The position numbers and the translations under genes are program-made. Positions 35,501 to 41,699 of a DNA stretch of 64,000 nucleotides are shown piece by piece. Numbering within the stretch: position 1 is the first letter of the stretch; the number at the start of each line of letters is the position of its first letter. Under the pieces are notes generated by a model. That model saw nothing but the letters and a program-made list of their open reading frames with translations, did not search any database and was not told the origin of the DNA. The stretch is from Chthonomonas calidirosea T49 (GTDB lineage: Bacteria > Armatimonadota > Chthonomonadetes > Chthonomonadales > Chthonomonadaceae). The stretch lies in assembly GCF_000427095.1 (NCBI RefSeq), contig NC_021487.1, positions 2,253,325-2,317,324 of the forward strand. The letters run 5' to 3'.

Positions 35501-36089
35501 CCCAGATGCGCACGATGCGAGAGTAATCGAAAGAGAGCGCACCGTGCAGTGGCCCCCACACCCCTCCCCCCTCCGGGGCGATGACCAGAGCATGCTGCCA
35601 ATTCGCGTCGTTTAACTTTAAGGAGTTCCAGGCGACCGGCGGGTGTCGGCTTACCCGCACGTTACCGTCGGAGACCAGCGTCAGCACGTTGTTGGGGCCC
35701 ATCGTCACGACCAGCTTGAAAAGCAGCCCGCCCGGACCACGCTGATTTTGGCACTCTACCGCCAGCAGATTTAGTCCGGCGCGTAGGTAAGAGGTCACAT
35801 CGAAGCTCCGCACGGTGGTCCAGTCATCGCCCGTGGCCACCGGCTTGCGGCTCTGATTGATGTAGGCCTCGAAGGCATCGTCCGCCGTTATGTAAAGCAC
35901 CGCGGAGGAAGGTCGGCGCGGAAGACGAAAACGAAGCCGGAAAAAGAGCGTTTCCGGTGGGTGGTTGCCATCCGGACTCCATATCCAGCTCCACCCACTG
36001 GGGTTCGATTGGCCTGCAACCGGCCAGAATGTGAGAAAGAGGCCGAGCAGGAAGAGCATGGGAAAAAGGGCTCTACGAGTGCAAAACAT
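32598..36089 (-). CDS. Large secreted multidomain glycoside-hydrolase-like protein
   Basis: The 1163-aa protein has a signal peptide (to about residue 27, VAGQ). A lectin-like jelly-roll domain of the alpha-L-rhamnosidase/GH2 type follows (RFRLPRRPSSAVLYITADDA, FDVTSYLRAGLNLLAVECQN). A TIM-barrel region resembles GH42-type enzymes (FTLFQSNSDNLSTEEEAPGK, VGIHGDYGQAGLLTGG, WYRDSVGRAIRWNL). Next come a glutamine-amidotransferase-like trimerisation domain (DGCLSNYRILVLWEGT) and C-terminal galactose-binding modules, ending in LTAGVHTLTLTAPSNLAV. I cannot assign a GH family with certainty because the expected NE acid/base motif was not found. Role in polysaccharide breakdown is inferred from domains and from the adjacent fucosidase. 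Confidence 0.8.
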   Translation of the reverse strand: MFCTRRALFPMLFLLGLFLTFWPVAGQSNPSGWSWIWSPDGNHPPETLFFRLRFRLPRRPSSAVLYITADDAFEAYINQSRKPVATGDDWTTVRSFDVTSYLRAGLNLLAVECQNQRGPGGLLFKLVVTMGPNNVLTLVSDGNVRVSRHPPVAWNSLKLNDANWQHALVIAPEGGGVWGPLHGALSFDYSRIVRIWDLTQGLPQGADLYQAPRPLGARMPMMSSMAGVDDMKLVANAGFTLFQSNSDNLSTEEEAPGKWNWTVPAQACTTAHRLGLDWSYFEHEAFPPPWYREKVPFTRIECMEHHLPVQAFSPWDPSWKTFIEQGYAALAKEFGGANKPQEAGANSGALNVLCVGIHGDYGQAGLLTGGRVRVPEQREDWIKRFGNAHDHLGFWCADPLAQADFRKAMLEKYHTLSALNAAWHTHYQSVNDIAYPPDLYDPPDFLDRQHYLDFIEWYRDSVGRAIRWNLEAARKNFPNTLLLLPAGFADEDLRGGNDNSLIPKLAARYNAAVLSYHGGAKPFAQNAATELGRLGSACRFYGAPLWVATPGSLTPDQTVERIYEAASQGAAGYFDWASNVLSDANRNVYYRYGRFLQIDRPIVDVAMFYPARAQEIRPQEGYNETFARACAELRDYADFDIVDDRMVDDGCLSNYRILVLWEGTICQPQTLQKIKEWVNNGGVLIAYDFGKVTDFNGDISWFKDLFGYVQDLQPAYMRERYLGDLPSTYRIPVGDPEMAGFLEGQWAEPDTADGIVRRWTGETATVRLPLDVQKRYVLVVHASVPPEAADLKHELFVNGRKLGDLDTVGDVRYRFLLPSDLFDDNLQDRIALASLTFRSQTFLPAKGAAGTAGPGPLGIHVESVGVMALEGTETESPEDAIEKAPVPPGRIRSYINLSHLTSPTSSQSWVRRYGKGLTIYFPATRDLLKGYLQVVCFAIYHLSQIDPGRKDALPIDDTEDGVYATLFPDKILYYNSTDEEKTEHVVIPAEDFAMWKDQVMVPQQNEWTLHLPPHSIGAIYFGTPPQELLYECEGFTQPNGMKPRSSPDCSPGTGPTCLFVAAGKSIGTRFRIEVPGNYKVFYRVLHGEQLATAQIQIDGQPVVGDDSLHGQTRLAGTVNLTAGVHTLTLTAPSNLAVRADFVLLSNDPDVAGYTFALQTSPLN

Positions 36090-36340
36090 AGCTTGGTGTT
36101 CGCCTTTCCCGCGGCAGAATCCTGCATTGAGGCGCTTTACGCCCGATCATAATCATCATCGTCCTAAAACCCAGCACTTTCGCCATAGAGATTACGGAAA
36201 AAAGCTATGGGGAGGCGCCCAAAGGCGGTTTCTAAGTATGCCTTGGGAGGGGTGAAGAGGCGTGTTCCAACGTCCGATAATAGAGTTATGGGACAGGACT
36301 CTGGGCGAACGAAAGTTTTACTCTCATTTTTAACTGAATA
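36090..36340. other. Intergenic DNA between hydrolase gene and origin region
   Basis: No gene, RNA or strong promoter was recognised here. It should contain the promoter of the leftward hydrolase operon. Base composition changes to AT-rich at about 36300, where the origin begins. Confidence 0.4.
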
Positions 36341-36835
36341 ACAAAACTATCCACCAAAACCCAGGCAGTTTTCCACCAAAATTGGCGAGTTTTCCACCAA
36401 ACTAGCAAAACTATCCACCAATAACCAGTAAACCAAAATAGGGCATAATTACCCAAAAATGAGAGAAGGATAAAAAACCGAAGTTAACAAAACGTCGTTG
36501 TACAACAAAACTATCCACCAAAACCTCAAAAAAACGTTTTCCACCAAGATTTTGAGGCCGAAGTTTTCCACCAAAAAACGGCAGTTTTCCACCAAAATCG
36601 GCAGTTTTCCACCAAGTTTTCCACCAAAAATCGGGCCTCTTGGTGGAAAACTGGGATGGAAGTGAGTTTAACTCTGTCTACATTTTTGAAGTTGAAGTAG
36701 TGTATGTTAAGATGAAATAAGTGTAAATAACGAAATTTTGAGAATACAAAGGAACAGTTTATTACAAAGTTTTCCACCAAAATGGGGCGCTATAATAATA
36801 ACAATAAGATTCTTTTTATATATAATAATAGTGCC
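36341..36835 (+). other. Probable chromosomal replication origin (oriC)
   Basis: Twelve DnaA-box-like sites occur in an AT-rich, gene-free segment. Core TATCCACCA starts at 36348, 36412 and 36512. TTTCCACCA starts at 36370, 36391, 36538, 36565, 36586, 36606, 36618 and 36771, and one inverted copy lies at 36641-36649. As 9-mers they read CTATCCACC or TTTTCCACC, each 7/9 matches to the E. coli box TTATCCACA. Several neighbouring boxes are spaced 20-22 bp, two helical turns, so they lie on one face. An AT-rich element follows the last box. recF and a DciA-like gene start directly to the right, a common origin neighbourhood. dnaA and dnaN themselves are not in this window. Confidence 0.85.
36784..36832 (+). 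other. DNA unwinding element with DnaA-trio-like run
   Basis: Directly after the last box (36771-36779) come a GC block GGGGCGC (36784-36790) and then TAA-TAA-TAA-CAA-TAA-GAT (36793-36810), a 3-nt periodic run. Uninterrupted A/T with TATATAATAATA follows to about 36830. Box, GC block and trinucleotide run in this order match the basal unwinding system described for Bacillus-type origins. Confidence 0.6.
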
Positions 36836-36902
36836 TGTTCTATAAGAGCGCGGTCGGACGATAAAAAACGGTACAAAAAAACCCTTCGCCCCAGCATTCT
36901 GC

Positions 36903-36908
36903 TACAAT
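36903..36908 (+). promoter_or_regulatory. -10 box directly upstream of recF (possible leaderless start)
   Basis: TACAAT lies 10 bases before the recF ATG, and no Shine-Dalgarno sequence is present. Transcription would begin within a few bases of the start codon. The -35 region is poor. Confidence 0.4.
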
Positions 36909-36918
36909 TACAGTTGCA

Positions 36919-38238
36919 ATGCACATTCGCCGCCTGTACCTAACCGACTTTCGCAACTATGCTGAACTTGTGCTCGAGCCGACAGAGGGCATGAACATCC
37001 TCTACGGCAAGAACGCGCAAGGCAAAACCAATGTGCTCGAAGCCATCGTGCTGCTTGCCACGACGCGCTCCATGCGTGCTGGGCGCGACTCGCAGATGAT
37101 ACGCGCCGGCGCCGAGCGGGCCCAAATCCATGCCGAGATCGTTCGTGAGCGCGAAGGAGAGGTGGACCTGTTCCTGACCATCCTTCCAACCGACCGCAAA
37201 AGCGTTCAGATCAACCATCTCAAGCGCGAACGTGTGCTCGACCTTCTCGGTCAGTTTAACGCCGTTTTCTTTGGAGCATCGGAACTTGCCATCATTTCCG
37301 GCGAGCCCGCCGATAGGCGCCACTTTCTCAACATGGAGATATCGCAGATCAGCCCGCGCTATGTATACGATCTCGCTCACTATCGCCGGGTGTTGGAGCA
37401 GCGTAACCGTCTGCTGCGCGATCTGCGAGAGATGCGCCTGCCGCGAAAGGATTCTGGGTTGGAGGTATGGAATGAACAGCTGGTTCGCTATGGAACCTCG
37501 CTGATCCGGAGGCGGCTGTTTTACATCGAGCGCCTGACCCCCTTAGCCGCCCAGATCCACGCAGAGCTAACCGACGGCAAAGAGAAGCTCGAGCTGCGCT
37601 ACCAGCCCGGAATTGACCTTACTTCCGAGGAGTTGCCGCGAACGCAAGAGTCAGGAGCCTCAACTCTAATGGCGGCTGAGGGAAAGGACGCTGGGGGTGA
37701 GGTCTCCACAGGGACGGTTTCCCCCTTTACCGTCGTGTACGATGCGGAGGAGAGCCAGCTAAGGAGCCTTTTTGAGCGCCATTTGCAGCGGGTACTCGAT
37801 GAGGAGCTACGAAGAGGCACAACCCTTATCGGCCCGCAGCGCGACGATCTCGTCTTTCTGATCAACGCCGTAGATGCCCGTATCTATGCCTCGCAGGGGC
37901 AGCAGCGCACCGTGGCGCTCTCCCTAAAGCTGGCAGAGTTCTGCCTTATGGAGCGTTTCATAGGGGAGCCTCCCGTGATGCTGCTTGATGACGTGATGAG
38001 CGACCTCGACGATGTTCGGCGCCGAAGGCTCTTGAAATGGGTGCAGGGGCGATGTCAGACTTTTCTTACCTGCACCAACCTACGCAGCTTTCCAAAAGAG
38101 ATTCTGCGAGAGGCCGCCGTCTTTCACGTGAGGGCGGGAACCGTCTGTTTTGAGGGATTCGGGACGCATTTCTCGAAAGAGGCGCCAGAACAACCGATAC
38201 CGGAAGACGCGGCCGTCTTAAAAAAAGAGCCGCGGTAG
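36919..38238 (+). CDS. recF: DNA replication and repair protein RecF
   Basis: RecF is an SMC-like ATPase that helps load RecA at single-strand gaps. The 439-aa protein has LYLTDFRNYAEL at its start, Walker A GKNAQGKT (about 31-38), the signature SQGQQRTVALSLKLAE, and Walker B PVMLLDDVMSDLD. It is longer than the usual 360-370 aa because of a low-conservation insertion around residues 235-265 (TQESGASTLMAAEGKDAGGE) and a C-terminal tail after about 400. It is the first gene to the right of the origin. The ATG at 36919 has no ribosome site and may be read from a leaderless message. Confidence 0.96.
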   Translation: MHIRRLYLTDFRNYAELVLEPTEGMNILYGKNAQGKTNVLEAIVLLATTRSMRAGRDSQMIRAGAERAQIHAEIVREREGEVDLFLTILPTDRKSVQINHLKRERVLDLLGQFNAVFFGASELAIISGEPADRRHFLNMEISQISPRYVYDLAHYRRVLEQRNRLLRDLREMRLPRKDSGLEVWNEQLVRYGTSLIRRRLFYIERLTPLAAQIHAELTDGKEKLELRYQPGIDLTSEELPRTQESGASTLMAAEGKDAGGEVSTGTVSPFTVVYDAEESQLRSLFERHLQRVLDEELRRGTTLIGPQRDDLVFLINAVDARIYASQGQQRTVALSLKLAEFCLMERFIGEPPVMLLDDVMSDLDDVRRRRLLKWVQGRCQTFLTCTNLRSFPKEILREAAVFHVRAGTVCFEGFGTHFSKEAPEQPIPEDAAVLKKEPR

Positions 38239-38326
38239 GCAGCTTGGCACCGTTTCTAGCATAAGAAGACACTGTAGAGAAAGGAGAGGCGCGACCCCTT
38301 TGTGCGGTTAAGGCCGGTGGTTTCGC

Positions 38327-38956
38327 GTGAATTTTGCTATGAGGCGACCTGATAAGCCAGACGATCCGCTCATCCCTTTACTGAAAGGGGGCCCTTTGGC
38401 CGAGGCGCTTATGCAGGCCATCGCCCCTCTAGAAAGCGCGCCGCTCATTCGGCAGAGCCTCGCTTTGGTCTGTTGGCCACGCGTCGCGGGAGAGCAGGCG
38501 GCCAAAGCCTCCCGCGCAGAGATGATCCGTAACGGCGTGCTTTTTGTGCGTACGCGCAGCTCCACCTGGTCACAAGAGTTGGCTCTGCACAAACACAAGC
38601 TGCTTCAAAAGCTGGCCCGACTTCTCGGCCCTGGAGTCGTCACGGATATCGTGTTCCGCGCTCAGGGAGTAGATGGAGAAGACCCCTCCTTCCCTGAGGA
38701 AGAGGAGCCGACCGCGGAGGAGCTGCGCAAAGTCGTTTTAACCGATGAGGAACAGGAGCTTCTCAAAGCGCGCCTCGCTTCCCTAGCGAGCATCTCGAAT
38801 GCGCGCGTTCGCCAGGCGATAGCGCACCGGCTCGAAATGGAAGCGCGGCTCTACCACTGGCGTTTAGAGCGCGGTTGGAAAGCCTGCAAAAAGTGCCAAG
38901 TGCTCCATAAAACGCCCTACGCGCTCTGCCCCCTTTGTAGATTGGAGGAGTCGTGA
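38327..38956 (+). CDS. DUF721/DciA-like protein with C-terminal zinc ribbon
   Basis: The N-terminal part (about 15-115) is the DUF721 KH-like domain: LALVCWPRVAGEQAAKASRA and GVLFVRTRSSTWSQELALHK. DciA proteins of this family load or recruit the replicative helicase DnaB in bacteria without DnaC. The 209-aa protein adds an acidic linker and a C-terminal zinc ribbon with Cys187, Cys190, Cys201 and Cys204. The ribbon is not part of the core DUF721 domain. Position between recF and comEC beside the origin supports a replication role. The start is GTG 38327 or ATG 38339. comEC overlaps its stop by 4 bp. Confidence 0.8.
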   Translation: MNFAMRRPDKPDDPLIPLLKGGPLAEALMQAIAPLESAPLIRQSLALVCWPRVAGEQAAKASRAEMIRNGVLFVRTRSSTWSQELALHKHKLLQKLARLLGPGVVTDIVFRAQGVDGEDPSFPEEEEPTAEELRKVVLTDEEQELLKARLASLASISNARVRQAIAHRLEMEARLYHWRLERGWKACKKCQVLHKTPYALCPLCRLEES

Positions 38957-40533
38957 GGCCACGCCCCATCGGCTGGATTACAGTGGGCTTCGCCGCCGGA
39001 GCGGGAATAGGCCTTCTATGGCCTCTAAATGCCCTTTTCACGGCCTTTATCGCGTTTTTGGTACTTGATTGCTGCCTTTTCTTTTGGCGGCGCTCTGCGG
39101 GCGTTCTAGCGGCTTTTATGGCCCTCGCTTTCCTTCTGGGAGGTCTTCGCGCCCACATTGCCTCAAGGCAAACGCCCTCCCCTTGGCCCGATGGCGGCCT
39201 TGTAACTCTTCAAGGAACGCTCCAAACCGATCCGGAACTGCTGCTCACGGCCAGCCATTTTCGGCTTCTGCGGGCCGACATGCACGTTGAGCGATGGCTG
39301 GATGGCCCGCATAGCTCGATACCTCTCTCTCAAGATATTCGAGTCTATCTGCCGGCCCCTCCGAACATCGCCGCTTCTCCCCTTTACGGCGATCGCATCG
39401 AGGTGCACGGCAAGATCGCTCCCTCCATGCCGCTGCGCGATCCGGGCAGCCCAGCCTGTTGTTCCGATGAGGGCTCCGACTCGCGTTTGGTGCTCATCGC
39501 GCGAGGCGACTTCGCATGGAGACGGCTTCCCTCGCGCCCTCTTCAAGCGCCTTTTCAACGGGCGGCTCTCTTCCTGCAGAGGCGCGCTCTCGCTGCATTC
39601 AGGGGCTATCTGCCCGGCACTGAGGTGGGGCTGCTCAGCGCGCTACTCTTTGGAAACCGCCAAGGTCTTGCGCCGGAGCTGGCCTCATCTTTCGATCGCA
39701 CAGGCGCTACCTATCTGCTGGCAACAGCGGGGTTGCACGTGGGGATGTTCACGCTGCTGCTTCTTTGGATGGCTCAAAGAGTGGTGGGGATGCCGCGCAA
39801 AATGGCGCTACTGCTCACCGTGTGCGCCCTCGGCCTGTTCGTGGTTATGGCGGGCGGACGCCCCGCGGTGCTTCGTGCCGCCACCATGCTTGGGTTGTAC
39901 CTCATGGCCCCTCTCTTTGAACGGGAGCCGGACTTCACGGGAGCTCTTTGTGCTTCGGCTTTGCTGTTGCTCCTTTGGAACCCCCAGATGCTGCTCACTC
40001 CGGGTTTTCAGCTCTCCTACGCGGTGGTCATCACTATTGCGCTCCTTGCACCCGTCATCGAGTACCCTCTCAGACACCTGCTTCAGAACCGCCTACACAA
40101 AACCTCCATCGAGCGCCTCCTCATCCCCTTAGGGCGTTTCCTTTACACCACTCTCTTCCTCTCGCTCGCAGCCCAGATCGGCGCCGCTCCTCTGGTGGCC
40201 TATCACTTCCATACGCTTTCCGTTACGGCGCCCATGGCCAACTTTTGCCTGCTGCTCGTCGCGCTGCCGCTACTGTTTTTAGGGTATGCGGCCGTTTTGG
40301 TCGCTGCCGTCCACCCGCTGTTGGCTCATCCCCTTCTGCTTTGCATCTCGATCGGGCTGAAAGCCCTCATCGGGTTATCGGCGCTTTTCTCAAAACCCCT
40401 TTGGGCTGAACTCTCCGTAGGCTCACCCCCAATCGGCCTTATCGTGTTGCTCTATGGGCTTCTCTTGATAGGCCTACTTTTCCTCAGGCACACCATGCCC
40501 TTACACCAGTTGCCCATCGAGGAGGAGTTTTAA
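38953..40533 (+). CDS. comEC: ComEC/Rec2-family DNA channel, membrane (Competence) part
   Basis: This 526-aa protein corresponds to the N-terminal two thirds of ComEC, the inner-membrane channel for transforming DNA. It has N-terminal helices, an OB-like soluble region (about 75-180), and the Competence domain with FDRTGATYLLATAGLHVGMF and FQLSYAVVITIALL, about ten helices in total. It ends at 40533, where in most bacteria the protein continues into a metallo-beta-lactamase domain. Here that domain is the next ORF, 1 bp further on and in another frame. Start is GTG, overlapping the DciA-like gene stop. Confidence 0.9.
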   Translation: MRPRPIGWITVGFAAGAGIGLLWPLNALFTAFIAFLVLDCCLFFWRRSAGVLAAFMALAFLLGGLRAHIASRQTPSPWPDGGLVTLQGTLQTDPELLLTASHFRLLRADMHVERWLDGPHSSIPLSQDIRVYLPAPPNIAASPLYGDRIEVHGKIAPSMPLRDPGSPACCSDEGSDSRLVLIARGDFAWRRLPSRPLQAPFQRAALFLQRRALAAFRGYLPGTEVGLLSALLFGNRQGLAPELASSFDRTGATYLLATAGLHVGMFTLLLLWMAQRVVGMPRKMALLLTVCALGLFVVMAGGRPAVLRAATMLGLYLMAPLFEREPDFTGALCASALLLLLWNPQMLLTPGFQLSYAVVITIALLAPVIEYPLRHLLQNRLHKTSIERLLIPLGRFLYTTLFLSLAAQIGAAPLVAYHFHTLSVTAPMANFCLLLVALPLLFLGYAAVLVAAVHPLLAHPLLLCISIGLKALIGLSALFSKPLWAELSVGSPPIGLIVLLYGLLLIGLLFLRHTMPLHQLPIEEEF

Positions 40534-40534
40534 G

Positions 40535-41473
40535 ATGCGCGCCTCCTCTAAGGTAATCATCCGCCGCTTTGCTATCTCTATCGCCATCCGAACCTACCTG
40601 CTCCTGCTGGTTCTCCTGTTGGGCATTAGCCTCATTTTGCTTGGTTGGAGCGCCCTCGCGCGGCAGGGTGAAAAGGGGCTCCGCGTCTATTTTCTGGATG
40701 TAGGGCAGGGCGATGCTGCCGTCCTCGCTACACCCAGCGGCCGAATTTTCGTCGTAGACACCGGCCGAGATAACCAGGAGACCGGTGAGGATATGGGGCG
40801 CGAGGTGGTGATCCCTTTCTTTCACGTCGAAGGGTTTACCCATATAGACGCCCTGATTCTCACGCATCCCCATGCCGACCACATCGGAGGGGCTGCCACG
40901 CTTCTCGAAAACCTTCCTTGCGATGCCCTCGTAGATAACGGGCAAAGCGAAAACTCCGTGGAAGAGGCGGCCTACCTGGCCGCTGCATACCGCCGTCATG
41001 TCCCACGCATAACGCCGCTTCCTGGGGAGCAGATAGATTGCGGCGATGGAGTAACGCTGCATTTTCTAGCGCCAACCTCTGCCGAGCGCTCCGGCCCCCC
41101 AAACAACGCCAGCGTGGTGGTGCGTGTGGACTATGGCCGGACACATTTTCTACTGATGGGCGATGCCGAGGCGCCAGAGGAGGCGACTTTGCTCTCCGAG
41201 GGGCAGAGCCTGGCCTGTGATGTGCTGAAGGTGGGACATCACGGCAGCGACACCTCCACAACTCCCCGTTTTCTACAGGCTGTGCATCCAAAGTTCGCCG
41301 TGATCTCGGTGGGAGCGCACAATCTCTACGGCCATCCTTCCCCGCTCGTAATAGAGAGATTAAGACAGACAGGCGTAAAAATCTATCGAACCGATCGGAA
41401 CGGTGCCATAGAGGCCCTCTCCGATGGAAACGAAGTTCGCATGGTTTTGCTCTGCAGCCGTGCCTCACATTGA
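40535..41473 (+). CDS. ComEC metallo-beta-lactamase part encoded as separate protein
   Basis: The 312-aa protein has an N-terminal membrane helix (about 18-42) and then the ComEC-type MBL domain. [50 protein letters not shown] and VGAHNLYGHPSP are all characteristic. In complete ComEC this domain is thought to degrade the non-transported DNA strand or otherwise act outside the membrane. All expected His/Asp ligands are visible, so it looks functional. It follows the membrane part after one base, with its own ATG and own membrane anchor, which argues for a real split rather than a recent frameshift. Confidence 0.9.
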   Translation: MRASSKVIIRRFAISIAIRTYLLLLVLLLGISLILLGWSALARQGEKGLRVYFLDVGQGDAAVLATPSGRIFVVDTGRDNQETGEDMGREVVIPFFHVEGFTHIDALILTHPHADHIGGAATLLENLPCDALVDNGQSENSVEEAAYLAAAYRRHVPRITPLPGEQIDCGDGVTLHFLAPTSAERSGPPNNASVVVRVDYGRTHFLLMGDAEAPEEATLLSEGQSLACDVLKVGHHGSDTSTTPRFLQAVHPKFAVISVGAHNLYGHPSPLVIERLRQTGVKIYRTDRNGAIEALSDGNEVRMVLLCSRASH

Positions 41474-41498
41474 CACCGGAAAGACAAAAGGGTAGAAT
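41470..41498 (+). promoter_or_regulatory. Consensus promoter at the end of the comEC MBL gene, probably for dxs
   Basis: TTGACA (41470-41475), a 17-bp spacer, and TAGAAT (41493-41498). The start near 41505 leaves a leader of about 195 nt before dxs. A second -10, TATACT at 41622-41627, could give a shorter leader. Confidence 0.65.
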
Positions 41499-41699
41499 CA
41501 TCGTTTGTACTCTAGCATGTTGTCGAAGCTACCTGTTGTCGGTGCCTTCCTCTTGTTGCGTTTTCCAAAGCTCCGCTCGTACAATAAGGGGATAGGTGCA
41601 CGACACGTTGTGTGAATCGTGTATACTTAGAAAAATCTGTCGGTTCTCTAAGGCGAGAGTGTCGGCTCCTAGGTTCGGGGGCCGCGAGGAATAAACACT

